This document shows positions 1 through 9,213 of a stretch of DNA of 64,000 nt, in pieces (the first letter of the stretch is position 1; each line of letters begins with the position of its first letter). The position numbers were made by a program, and so were the translations under genes. The notes beneath the pieces are model-generated. The model saw only the letters and a program-made list of their open reading frames with translations, was not told where the DNA came from and made no database searches. Source of the DNA: Bacteroidota bacterium (GTDB taxonomy: Bacteria; Bacteroidota; Bacteroidia; B-17B0; Aurantibacillaceae); NCBI GenBank assembly GCA_016708845.1, contig JADJFB010000003.1, forward strand, positions 186,001-250,000, written 5' to 3'.

Positions 1-2368
1 AATGGAGTTCAAGAAAAAATAAATATTGGAAAAACAATCCCCATTTATTCTATTACAGAAGATACAACTGGCACTTTATATGTAGGAAGTGACAATGCCA
101 TTTTATGTATTAAAAATAATGAAATTATAAAAACTATTGCGGTAAAAACCCAAAAAAGCAACCAGTTTTTTTAGCGCTAATAACACAGCTCGTGTAAGTA
201 AATTAATTATCGACAAATACCAACGTCTTTGGTTCACAAACAATCCTGATGATAATTTATATGTTATTGAAAACAATATCACCTTTGATGCCTTTGATTT
301 ATTGGGTATAGACAAAGTACTAATTAATTGTATTTATAAAGATACCGATGATCATATTTGGATAGGAACCTTTAATGATGGTGTATACTTTATTCAAAAT
401 CCTCAATTACAAAACTTCTCATTTACATCAGGACGAAAAATATTGCCCGTTAGCAGCGCTGCTTTTGTAGAAAAAAGCATTGTGGTTGGAACAAATAATG
501 GCTTATTTATTTTTGATAAAACAAATAACAACACGCAAACTATCATTGCTCCAGATGAATTGTTTAACGAAACGGTTTATGGTATTCATCCTTTAGGAAA
601 AGAAGTCATCTACTCTAAAACAAACTCAGCTAATAATAAAAAAGGGTCATTTTTATTGAATAATTCTTTCTATAATTTTTCTCCAATAGCATCTCGTTTA
701 TTTTCATATTGCCAAAACCCAAAAGAAGCCTATATGGCAGATGGGACAGCTACTTTGTATAAAATAAAAAACTACAAGTCTGAGAAGTACACGGTTATTG
801 ACACCCTTATTTCTTATCCAGATTATAGAACCAAAATCAATACTATTTTCGAACTAAATGATAATCTCCTTGTAGGAACATCTGATGGTTTAAGTGTGTA
901 TTCTTTAAAAACAAAGAGCTATAAAAACTATCGTAATCAATTGTTTAGCTTCGGTATTAACGATATTAAACATTTTAACAACAAAACTTACTTAGCACAT
1001 GAAAATGGAATTACAATTTTTGAAGACTCTATCCTAATACAAGAAATTGGCACGCAACAATTAACCGCAGTTAAAAAAATAAAATTTTATCAAAACCGAA
1101 TATGGATTGCCACTTTAGATGGCTTGTTTATTTGCGATAACAAATTTCAACCAATAGTTATTTATAATAAATCAAACGGATTGTTATCAAACACTATCAA
1201 CGATGTTGTATTTAACGGTGACAATTGTTGCATTTGTAGTGATAAAGGAATTACAATATGCGCTATCAATGATCTATTAAAACAAGTAAGACCAGCAAAT
1301 AAGTTATTTATAACAAGTATTGATGCGGAAGGAAGTATTATAGAACTACAAAAAAATAAATTAAATTTAACTAGCGCTCAAACTGACGTGATGATTAGTT
1401 TTTCTAGTCCACTATATGTAAAACCTAACAAACAATATTACCGTTATAGATACAATAGTACTAAAGACAAAGGATGGTTTGATTTAGAAAACCGACAAAT
1501 CCACTTAACATCAATTGACGGAGGAACACATCAACTAGAAATTATCTATTCCTACGATGGATTTAATTGGTCTGATCCTATTTCTATCACCATAAAAAAA
1601 GAAATTCCTTTTAAGCAAACCATTTGGTTTACATTCTCAATTATTTTTGGAGCACTACTCTTTATAATTATTGTAGCTGTTATTGTTGTTAAACGAGTGC
1701 GAACAAAAGCTACCAGAAGAGTGCAAGAAGACCGCCAAGTAAATCTACTAAAACATCAGGCAATGAATTCATTAATGAGTCCGCATTTTATTTTTAATTC
1801 ATTAACTTCTATACAAAATTACATCAATCTAAACGATTCTTTAAAAGCAAGCGAATACCTTGCTAAATTTTCTAGATTAATCAGAATGATTATCGAAAAA
1901 GCTTCGCAAAACGAAATTGCTTTACATGAAGAGTTAATACGATTAAATTATTATTTGGATTTAGAAAAAGAACGCTTTAAAGGAAAATTTGATTTTCATT
2001 TGGATGTAGCTCAGGATATTAATACGCTAGATATTAAAATCCCTAATATGATTATTCAACCTTATGCCGAAAACTCCATTATACATGGCATTTTACCAAA
2101 ACATGAACACGGTAATTTATACATCCGTTTCAAAAAACAAAACGAACAAACTTTATTAATCATTATTGAAGATGACGGTATCGGCTTTAATAAAGCCAAA
2201 GAAAATGCTAAAGCTGGCCACAAATCGTTAGGAACGAAAACAATTGAAAACATATTGGAATTGAATACAAAACTGACTGGAAAGAATCAAAAAGTGGAGA
2301 TAATCGACAAATCTGAATTATCACCCGCCGAACAAGGCACAAGAATCACAATTTCTTTGCAGATTTAA
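1..2368 (+). CDS. Sensor histidine kinase with Reg_prop propeller (5' partial, one frameshift)
   Basis: Membrane sensor kinase of the LytS/YpdA type (His_kinase, PF06580). From the left edge it shows propeller blades (for example IWIGTFNDGVYF), a Y_Y_Y domain ending near base 1590, one membrane helix at about 1615-1695, the phosphoacceptor box SPHFIFNSLTSIQ, the N box MIIQPYAENSIIHG and the G box EDDGIGF. The true N-terminus is outside the window. Bases 1-171 and 173 onward are in different frames; removing one T from the seven-T run at 166-172 joins them, so the TTG at 302 is not the real start. Kinases of this type usually pair with a LytTR regulator; none follows here, so a partner may lie upstream. 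Ligand unknown. Confidence 0.85.
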
Positions 2369-2434
2369 TTTTTGAAAATAATTAATATAAATTAACAGAT
2401 AACAACATCATAAGCGCATAACTTTTGCATTTAC

Positions 2435-3436
2435 TTGAGCATCAAAAAAAACATATTCATATTGCTATTTAGTGTTTTACTGTGTAATTTAAATGCACAG
2501 ATAAAACCATCAAATTTATTACCTGATACAACATTCATTTGTGCAGGTGATTCGTTTTTAATTAAGTTCACTGAAGATCAAGTAAGCAAAAATGCCACCT
2601 ATCAATTAAATACAAGTTATGGCATCATTGTAAATACAAAACAATTTTACATCAAAAAGAAAGGCACTTACTCAATAAAAATTATTGATGGAAAAAGAAC
2701 ATTAATAGATACCACCTATTTAAAGTTTAACGAAAGACCTAAAATCCGTGTCAGGGATACCATTATTTGCGGCAATCCAATAACTATTACCGCAAATAAC
2801 AAAAACTATAAATACGCTTGGAGTACAGGGGAAACTAGCGACCAAATAAAAATAGAAAAACCAGGAATGTATTGGTTAAAAAGCAATAACAAAGGTTGTA
2901 CTTATATTGATACATTTAAAGTAAGTTCTGCAAATGCCGTAGTACCTAATTTTGGTAAAGAAATTTTAGTTTGTGAAAACGAGCCTAATAAAATTCTATC
3001 GGTTAAAGCTCCTTCAGATGTAAAATTATTTTGGAACACAGGCGCTAATACATCAAGTATCACTGCTACTAAAGAGGGTTTATATTGGGTAATTAGTACG
3101 TCAAAAACTTGTGGTATTAGAACAGATAGCGTGGTTATTAAATATAAAAATTGTGATTGTGATGTATACATCCCAAATAGTTTTACGCCAAATGACGATG
3201 ATAGAAATGATGTTTTCTCTCCTATATTTCAATGCGACTACAATTACTTTTCGTTAACTATTTTTGACAGATGGGGTAACACTGTTTACACATCAACCAA
3301 TATAAATGCCAAATGGGATGGAAAATTTAAAGGAAATCCTTGCCCAGATGACGTTTACGTTTACCGCTTAGAAGCGATTCAAAAAGGGAATGATAAAAAA
3401 TTAGTCCGTAACGGACATATATCTTTATTTAGATGA
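2435..3436 (+). CDS. Secreted protein with gliding-motility CHU_C C-terminal domain
   Basis: 333-residue protein with an N-terminal signal peptide (hydrophobic IFILLFSVLLCNLNA, then Q), two or three Ig-like segments in the middle, and a C-terminal CHU_C domain (IPNSFTPNDDDRNDVF, then FDRWGNTVY and VYVYRLEA). This C-terminal domain is typical of proteins exported by the type IX secretion system and anchored at or released from the cell surface. The start is TTG; no ATG is in frame before the signal peptide ends. A TAACTTTTG sequence about 8-16 bases upstream resembles the Bacteroidota -7 element with one extra base. It overlaps the next gene by four bases (ATGA). Specific function unknown. Confidence 0.75.
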   Translation: MSIKKNIFILLFSVLLCNLNAQIKPSNLLPDTTFICAGDSFLIKFTEDQVSKNATYQLNTSYGIIVNTKQFYIKKKGTYSIKIIDGKRTLIDTTYLKFNERPKIRVRDTIICGNPITITANNKNYKYAWSTGETSDQIKIEKPGMYWLKSNNKGCTYIDTFKVSSANAVVPNFGKEILVCENEPNKILSVKAPSDVKLFWNTGANTSSITATKEGLYWVISTSKTCGIRTDSVVIKYKNCDCDVYIPNSFTPNDDDRNDVFSPIFQCDYNYFSLTIFDRWGNTVYTSTNINAKWDGKFKGNPCPDDVYVYRLEAIQKGNDKKLVRNGHISLFR

Positions 3437-4662
3437 TGCAATCAAAATTTAAGTTATACTTTTTAGTTTCGATTTTATCTAGCATTTTTTCGATTCATTC
3501 TATTTTTTCGCAAGAGGATTTAGTTCAAATCCGTCCCTTTGGTACAAATCCAGGTAATTTAAAATTGATGTTTTATGATCCAGGAAATATTACAGAGAAA
3601 GCCCCATTAGTTGTAGTTCTGCATGGTTGCACACAAATGGCAAAATCCTGCGCCGAACAAAGTGGTTGGAATAAATTAGCAAAAATGCATCAGTTTTATG
3701 TTTTATATCCTGAGCAAATCATCATCAATAATCCTGAAAATTGCTTTAATTGGTACCGTGCTTCCGACCAAAGTCGTGATAAAGGCGAGCCCGCCTCTAT
3801 CATGCAAATGATAACACATTTAAAGAAAAACAAAAACATTGATAGCACTAAAATTTATGTGATCGGCCTTTCTGCTGGTGGCGCAATGAGTAGCATTATG
3901 ATGGCAGCTTTTCCTGAAGTATTTGATAAAGGTGGTGTGATGGCTGGCGGCCCCTACAAATCAGCTGAATCTGTCATGAAGGCTGGGACTTCCATGGTGG
4001 GTATGGTTTCTAAATCGCCTGAAGATTGGGGAGATTTAGTTCGAAAAGAAAACCCAAATTATAAAGGTAAATATCCCGAATTAATTATTTTTCATGGTGG
4101 AATTGACCCAGTTGTAAGCACTAATAATTCTAATCAATTAATTAAACAATGGACTAATATTCACAATGCCGATTATGAAGAAGATGAGCATTATGAGCGT
4201 TTTAGAAATGATGAGGACATTGAATGTACCATTTATAAAAACAATCAGCAAGAAGAAATAGTGCGTTATTACCGAATCAGAGGTATTGGACACGCTTTAC
4301 CAATAGATACAGGTAGTTGCTCTACTCAAGGGGGAAAAACAGGGTTATTTGCAATTAACAAAGGGTTTCATAGTACATTTTGGGCAGCACAATTTTTCGG
4401 ACTCATCAAAACACCTTATCAAATTACTGGCGAAACAATTGTAAAACCAAAAACAACCAATCTCACCTACTCCGTTCCTTTTCATCAAGGCTCCAAATAC
4501 CTTTGGAATATGCCTGCTGGAATGTGGATTAGCAATGGAAAATACACCAATTCAATCACCGTAGATATAGATTATCAAAGCGGTTATGTAGAGGTTACAG
4601 AAACCGATGCAAACGGTTGTAAATTAGAGCCTTGCAAATTATGGATTGAAGTAAAGGAATAG
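3433..4662 (+). CDS. Secreted PHB-depolymerase-type esterase with C-terminal PKD-like domain
   Basis: Alpha/beta hydrolase of the Esterase_phd family, which includes polyhydroxybutyrate depolymerases and feruloyl/acetylxylan esterases. It has a signal peptide (about residues 1-26), the oxyanion region VVVLHGCTQM, the nucleophile elbow GLSAGGAM and a late His in RGIGHALP. About 85 C-terminal residues form a PKD/Ig-like module (from TGETIVKPK onward), often a binding or sorting module in Bacteroidota. Two adjacent ATGs (3433 and 3436) overlap the stop of the upstream type IX cargo gene, suggesting translational coupling. The substrate cannot be read from the sequence; PHB, a plant ester or another polyester are all possible. 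Confidence 0.75.
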   Translation: MMQSKFKLYFLVSILSSIFSIHSIFSQEDLVQIRPFGTNPGNLKLMFYDPGNITEKAPLVVVLHGCTQMAKSCAEQSGWNKLAKMHQFYVLYPEQIIINNPENCFNWYRASDQSRDKGEPASIMQMITHLKKNKNIDSTKIYVIGLSAGGAMSSIMMAAFPEVFDKGGVMAGGPYKSAESVMKAGTSMVGMVSKSPEDWGDLVRKENPNYKGKYPELIIFHGGIDPVVSTNNSNQLIKQWTNIHNADYEEDEHYERFRNDEDIECTIYKNNQQEEIVRYYRIRGIGHALPIDTGSCSTQGGKTGLFAINKGFHSTFWAAQFFGLIKTPYQITGETIVKPKTTNLTYSVPFHQGSKYLWNMPAGMWISNGKYTNSITVDIDYQSGYVEVTETDANGCKLEPCKLWIEVKE

Positions 4663-4723
4663 TCTAAAAAGATTTCATTTTTTAAGAAAAACCCCCTAAA
4701 TTCACTACTTTATATATATTTAG

Positions 4724-5806
4724 GTGACTTTAAAGAAAATACTTCTATTTCCTTTTGCTGTAATTTATGGCATTATCACCTCGTTGCGTAATTTATTATA
4801 CGATTGGAAATTTTTAAAAAGTAAATCGGTTGACGTACACACTATTTGTGTTGGAAATTTAGCAGTTGGTGGTACTGGAAAAACACCTCATGTAGAGTAT
4901 TTAATTAATATATTACAAAACGACTTTAAAATAGCCATACTTAGCCGCGGTTACAAACGTAAAACATCTGGCTTTATTCAGGCATCAAACGTAAGCACAG
5001 CATTTGATATTGGCGACGAGCCATTGCAATACAAAACAAAAAATCCTCAATTAGAAGTTTGCGTAGATGCCAATAGAGTTAATGGCATTAAAAAAATATT
5101 AGAATTTCCTGAGCCTCCAAAAGTGGTGATTTTAGATGATGCCTTTCAGCATCGCGCTTTAAACTGCGAACTGAAAATTGTGATAAGTGAATACAATAAC
5201 TTGTATTTAAACGATTGCATGATGCCGGCTGGTTATTTAAGAGAATCAAAAAAAGGCATTGAAAGGGCTGATATTATTATCGTCAGTAAAACACCTGATA
5301 AAACAACAGCCATTGATATACGTAATGTAATTAAAGATTTAAAACCATTAGCACACCAACAATTATTTTTTACTTGGCTAAAATATGGCGAATTAAAAGG
5401 CTTTCAAAATCCTGCTGATACCATTGATACTTTAAATGATTTATTTCGTTATCGTATAGTTGCTTTTACAGGTATCGGTAATCCACAACCAATGATTACC
5501 TACTTAAAAGAATACGCTTCAGATGTAAAACATATTCAGTTTCCTGACCATCACAGCTTTACAATTCAGGATATTGCAGATGTAAGAGCGCAATTAGATG
5601 CCATTGAAGGCGGAAACAAAATAGTAGTAACTACTGAAAAAGATGCTATGAGATTACGTGGCACTGACTTGCAGGATATAGCAAATACATTACCTTTGTA
5701 CGTTTTGCCGATAGAGGTAGATTTTAAAGACAAAACACAAGAATTTAACGATACAATCATAAACTATGTTAGAACAAATAAATTTTACCACAAAAAGTAT
5801 TCTTGA
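4724..5806 (+). CDS. lpxK: Tetraacyldisaccharide 4'-kinase (lipid A biosynthesis)
   Basis: LpxK phosphorylates the 4' position of the lipid A disaccharide at the inner face of the cytoplasmic membrane. The N-terminus has a membrane-associated helix (LLFPFAVIYGIITSLR) followed by the Walker A-like GNLAVGGTGKTPHVEYL. Further family features are VILDDAFQHR and a late VVTTEKDAMRL. Length 360 residues is normal. The start is GTG. Its last 41 bases overlap the purine nucleoside phosphorylase gene in another frame, so the two are probably co-transcribed. Confidence 0.9.
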   Translation: MTLKKILLFPFAVIYGIITSLRNLLYDWKFLKSKSVDVHTICVGNLAVGGTGKTPHVEYLINILQNDFKIAILSRGYKRKTSGFIQASNVSTAFDIGDEPLQYKTKNPQLEVCVDANRVNGIKKILEFPEPPKVVILDDAFQHRALNCELKIVISEYNNLYLNDCMMPAGYLRESKKGIERADIIIVSKTPDKTTAIDIRNVIKDLKPLAHQQLFFTWLKYGELKGFQNPADTIDTLNDLFRYRIVAFTGIGNPQPMITYLKEYASDVKHIQFPDHHSFTIQDIADVRAQLDAIEGGNKIVVTTEKDAMRLRGTDLQDIANTLPLYVLPIEVDFKDKTQEFNDTIINYVRTNKFYHKKYS

Positions 5807-6581
5807 AAAAACAAATAACTTCCGCCCCGAAATAGGAATTATTTTAGGAACAGGATTAGGAGGACTAGTAACAGAAATAAGTGCAGAATTCGTTATCCCA
5901 TACGAGGAGATTCCAAATTTTCCTGTAAGCACAGTAGAAGGTCATAGCGGCAAATTAATATTTGGAGAATTAGGTGGCAAAAAAGTAATGGCCATGCAAG
6001 GTCGTTTTCATTTTTATGAAGGGTACACCATGCATCAAATTACATTCCCTGTTCGTGTGATGAAAGCAATTGGCATCCATACAGTATGTGTATCAAATGC
6101 AAGTGGTGGCATGAATCCTGATTTTGAAATTGGAGAAATCATGATTATCAATGATCATATTAATTTATTTCCAACCAATCCTTTAATTGGAAAAAACATT
6201 GCTGAACTAGGTCCACGTTTCCCAGATATGAGCGAAGCGTATGATAAAAAATTAATTGCAATGGCTGTAGAAATTGCGAAAGCAAATAATATTAAAGTAA
6301 GTCAAGGCTCTTATGCTGGATTAACTGGCCCTTGTTTTGAAACTCCTGCCGAATATCGTTACATCAGAAGAATTGGTGCTGATACCGTTGGAATGAGTAC
6401 TGTACCAGAAGTAATTGTTGCAAAACATGGCGGCATGCGCGTATTTGGTGTAAGTATCGTAACTGATTTAGGTGTAGAAGGTGATGTTCAAAATGTGAGT
6501 CACGAAGAAGTTCAACATATTGCAAAAATGCAAGAACCTAAAATGACTTTATTGATGAAGGAGTTAATTCGTTCAATGTAA
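5766..6581 (+). CDS. punA: Purine nucleoside phosphorylase
   Basis: Cleaves inosine/guanosine with phosphate to the base and ribose 1-phosphate in purine salvage. The 271-residue protein carries the trimeric PNP signatures: IGIILGTGLGG (phosphate loop), GRFHFYEGY, the long run ending in SNASGGMNP, and the base-binding GLTGPCFETPAEYR with VGMSTVPEVIVA. It begins inside the end of lpxK (41-base overlap). The class is trimeric, inosine/guanosine specific; no truncation is visible. Confidence 0.92.
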   Translation: MLEQINFTTKSILEKTNNFRPEIGIILGTGLGGLVTEISAEFVIPYEEIPNFPVSTVEGHSGKLIFGELGGKKVMAMQGRFHFYEGYTMHQITFPVRVMKAIGIHTVCVSNASGGMNPDFEIGEIMIINDHINLFPTNPLIGKNIAELGPRFPDMSEAYDKKLIAMAVEIAKANNIKVSQGSYAGLTGPCFETPAEYRYIRRIGADTVGMSTVPEVIVAKHGGMRVFGVSIVTDLGVEGDVQNVSHEEVQHIAKMQEPKMTLLMKELIRSM

Positions 6582-6627
6582 AATATTTTCATTATCATTT
6601 TATCACAATAGAACTCTGCACCCTTTG

Positions 6628-6657
6628 CTAAAAAACTCCGCTTCTTTGCGGTTAAAT
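6628..6657. repeat. Dispersed intergenic element, TTTGCGGTTAAAT type, copy 1
   Basis: CTAAA then a short C/T-rich stretch, ending CTTCTTTGCGGTTAAAT, just before the S46 peptidase start. A similar sequence ending CTCTTTTGCGGTCAAAT occurs at 10571-10597. From memory, short elements with this ending are common between genes in Bacteroidota genomes; a genome-wide search would be needed to confirm that. Confidence 0.4.
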
Positions 6658-6669
6658 AATAAACAAAAC

Positions 6670-8820
6670 ATGAAACAAAAACTACTTGCATTAACATTAT
6701 TAATTTCTTTAATCTCAAAAGCTGACGAAGGTATGTGGTTGCCACAACTTTTAAATGCCATGAATATTAAAGACATGAAAAAGAATGGATTAAAATTAAC
6801 TGCCGAACAAATTTACAGCGTTAATAAATCTAGTTTAAAAGATGCCATTGTACAATTTGCAGGCGGCTGTACAGCCGAAATCGTTTCTGACCAAGGTTTA
6901 ATTTTAACCAATCACCACTGTGGTTATTCAGCTATCGCTTTTCATAGCACAGTTGAAAAAGATTACTTAACCAATGGTTTTTGGGCGATGAATAAAAATG
7001 AAGAGGTTTATACGCCAAACTTAAATGCCACTATCATACAGCGTATTGAAGATGTTACAGCAAAAGTATTAAAAGGAATTATAGCTACCAGCACCGAAGC
7101 TAAAAAAGATTCTATCATCAAAGCCAATATTAAACTATTAGAAAAAGAAGCTGTTGCAGGAACTCATTACGAAGCATTTATCAAACCATTTTTTTATGGT
7201 AACGACTATTATTTATTTGTTGTAGAAACATTTAAAGATGTTCGTATGGTTGGAGCTCCTCCTTCTGCTATCGGAAAGTTTGGTGGCGAAAGCGATAACT
7301 GGATGTGGCCGCGTCATAATGCTGATTTTTCTGTATTTCGTATTTATGCCAATAAAGATAACAAGCCTGCTGAATACAGTAAAGACAACGTTCCTTACAA
7401 ACCAAAAAATGTGATTCCAATTTCTTTAAAAGGATATAAACAAGGAGATTTTACCATGGTATATGGTTTCCCTGGGCGTACACAAGAATATTTATCAAGC
7501 TATGCCGTTGATATGATTATGAACGAAAGCGATCCATTAAAAGTTTCTCTTCGTGAAAAACGATTAAATATAATGAATGTAGATATGTTACAAAGTGATG
7601 CAGTTCGTATCGCTTATGCTAGTAAATTTCAAAGTGTTGCTAACTACTACAAAAAATGGATGGGCGAAATGAATGGCTTAAAAAAATATGATGCTGTTGC
7701 AAAAAAACAATTATTTGAAAATCAATTTAATGAAGCAATTAACACTAATCCTGCTCAAAAAGAAAAGTACGGCAATATTTTTCCTCAATTACAAAAAGTG
7801 TATGCCGAATATAAAATCCTAAACAAACAAGTAGATTATTATAGCGAATGTTTAATGGCCATTGACGCCCTTAATTATGCTCGTTTTTATGTAACCTTGA
7901 ATAACGAATTAAAGAAAAAACAAAAAGGGACCACAAACACCTATGATAAAACCTTAGAAGAATACAAAAAGTTAGGTTTCTTTAAAAATTATAATAAACC
8001 AACTGATATCAAATTATGTGAAGCTATGTTGGCAGAATACATCAAAGGCGTGCCCACCAATAGCAGACCTTATGTGTTAGATTCGTTTATTGTTGCTAAT
8101 AATAACGATGCGAAAAAAATGACCGACTTCTTATTTTCAAACACCAATTTTGTAGATAAAGAAAAAGCTGAAGTGATGTTAAACGATTATGATAAATACA
8201 CTAATTTGTACGAAAGAGATCCGATTTTTTACATCACTAGCTCTATTGTAAAATATTATAATACTTCGGTATTTCCTCAATTTCAATACGATGAAAGAGA
8301 AATTAATGAATTACAAAAACTATATATTCAAGGACAAAAAGAAATCTTTAAAGACAAAAAATTCTATCCAGATGCTAACTCTACATTACGAGTAGCTTAT
8401 GGTAAAGTAAATAATTATGTACCAAAAGATGGTGTAGAATATAATTACTACACAACCTTAGATGGTATTATGGAAAAATATATTCCAAAAGACGAAGAGT
8501 TTGATTTGCCAGCAAAGTTAATAGAGTTGTATGAGAAAAAAGATTACGGACAATATGCCAACAAAGATGGTAAATTGCAAGTAGCTTTTACAGCAAGCAA
8601 CCACACCACTGGTGGCAATAGCGGGAGTCCTGTATTTAATGCAAAAGGTGAATTAATTGGAACTAACTTTGATAGAAACTGGGAAGGAACCATGAGTGAT
8701 ATTATGTACAATCCTAACCAGTGCAGAAATATCACTTTGGATGTACGCTACACCTTATTCATCATTGATAAATTTGCAGGAGCAGGTTATTTATTAAATG
8801 AAATGAAATTGGTGAAGTAA
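6670..8820 (+). CDS. S46 family dipeptidyl peptidase, DPP11-like
   Basis: Periplasmic serine exopeptidase that removes dipeptides from peptide N-termini. The 716-residue protein starts at the ATG preceding a signal peptide (MKQKLLALTLLISLISKADE); upstream in-frame codons would place a non-signal tail before it. The catalytic His lies in ILTNHHCGYSAI, an Asp in the central region, and the catalytic Ser in TTGGNSGSPVFNAKGE. The downstream sequence reads NFDRNWEGTMSD. In P. gingivalis the equivalent Arg (R673 of DPP11) confers Asp/Glu specificity and DPP7 has Gly there, so a DPP11-type acidic-residue preference is inferred. A strong terminator follows. Confidence 0.88.
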   Translation: MKQKLLALTLLISLISKADEGMWLPQLLNAMNIKDMKKNGLKLTAEQIYSVNKSSLKDAIVQFAGGCTAEIVSDQGLILTNHHCGYSAIAFHSTVEKDYLTNGFWAMNKNEEVYTPNLNATIIQRIEDVTAKVLKGIIATSTEAKKDSIIKANIKLLEKEAVAGTHYEAFIKPFFYGNDYYLFVVETFKDVRMVGAPPSAIGKFGGESDNWMWPRHNADFSVFRIYANKDNKPAEYSKDNVPYKPKNVIPISLKGYKQGDFTMVYGFPGRTQEYLSSYAVDMIMNESDPLKVSLREKRLNIMNVDMLQSDAVRIAYASKFQSVANYYKKWMGEMNGLKKYDAVAKKQLFENQFNEAINTNPAQKEKYGNIFPQLQKVYAEYKILNKQVDYYSECLMAIDALNYARFYVTLNNELKKKQKGTTNTYDKTLEEYKKLGFFKNYNKPTDIKLCEAMLAEYIKGVPTNSRPYVLDSFIVANNNDAKKMTDFLFSNTNFVDKEKAEVMLNDYDKYTNLYERDPIFYITSSIVKYYNTSVFPQFQYDEREINELQKLYIQGQKEIFKDKKFYPDANSTLRVAYGKVNNYVPKDGVEYNYYTTLDGIMEKYIPKDEEFDLPAKLIELYEKKDYGQYANKDGKLQVAFTASNHTTGGNSGSPVFNAKGELIGTNFDRNWEGTMSDIMYNPNQCRNITLDVRYTLFIIDKFAGAGYLLNEMKLVK

Positions 8821-8840
8821 CTTCAATATTCTTAAATTAA

Positions 8841-8874
8841 AAAAGACCTATTAGATAATTCTAATAGGTCTTTT
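8841..8874. terminator. Bidirectional rho-independent terminator
   Basis: Perfect 15-bp stem (AAAAGACCTATTAGA / TCTAATAGGTCTTTT) with loop TAAT, flanked by A-rich and T-rich sequence. It lies between the convergent S46 peptidase and CDGSH genes and can serve both. Confidence 0.85.
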
Positions 8875-8882
8875 ATTTTTAA

Positions 8883-9104
8883 TTACTTTTTAGGCGGCAA
8901 TGCAAAAGCTTCGGCTTGATGTTCAAAATTGCCATTATGAGAACCATCACAAAATGGTTTGTTTTTAGATAAACCACAACGACATAAACCTACGATTTCT
9001 CGTCCGCCTAAATCATACGTATTACCTGTTTTATCTACTATTTCAAACTCTCCTTCTACTTTAATTGAACCATTTGTATTAATTGTAATTTTTGTTTTTG
9101 ACAT
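8883..9104 (-). CDS. CDGSH iron-sulfur domain protein
   Basis: Small 73-residue cytosolic protein with the CDGSH [2Fe-2S] signature CRCGLSKNKPFCDGSH (three Cys and one His ligand). Such single-domain proteins are common and probably act in redox or iron-sulfur handling; the exact role is unknown. The C-terminus is short and ends PPKK. It is a single-gene unit that converges on the S46 peptidase and shares its terminator. Confidence 0.85.
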   Translation of the reverse strand: MSKTKITINTNGSIKVEGEFEIVDKTGNTYDLGGREIVGLCRCGLSKNKPFCDGSHNGNFEHQAEAFALPPKK

Positions 9105-9177
9105 AGCTTTATTTTTAATTTGTTTAAATATAGATAATTACTCTCGTTTTCACTGGTAAAATCTCCTTTTCTAGGCG

Positions 9178-9208
9178 TTTAAATATCCACAAAAAAGCCC
9201 TATCTTTG
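9178..9208 (+). promoter_or_regulatory. Bacteroidota-type promoter of mtaB, nearly leaderless
   Basis: TATCTTTG at 9201-9208 matches the -7 element TAnnTTTG. TTTA (a near match to TTTG) lies 19 bases upstream at 9178-9181. The ATG at 9214 begins only five bases after the -7 element, so the transcript is predicted to have almost no 5' leader. Confidence 0.65.
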
Positions 9209-9213
9209 CCCTC

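Noticed and set aside
103..315. Minus-strand open frame over the kinase gene
   Set aside because: It is antisense to the conserved propeller coding sequence and shows no family features.
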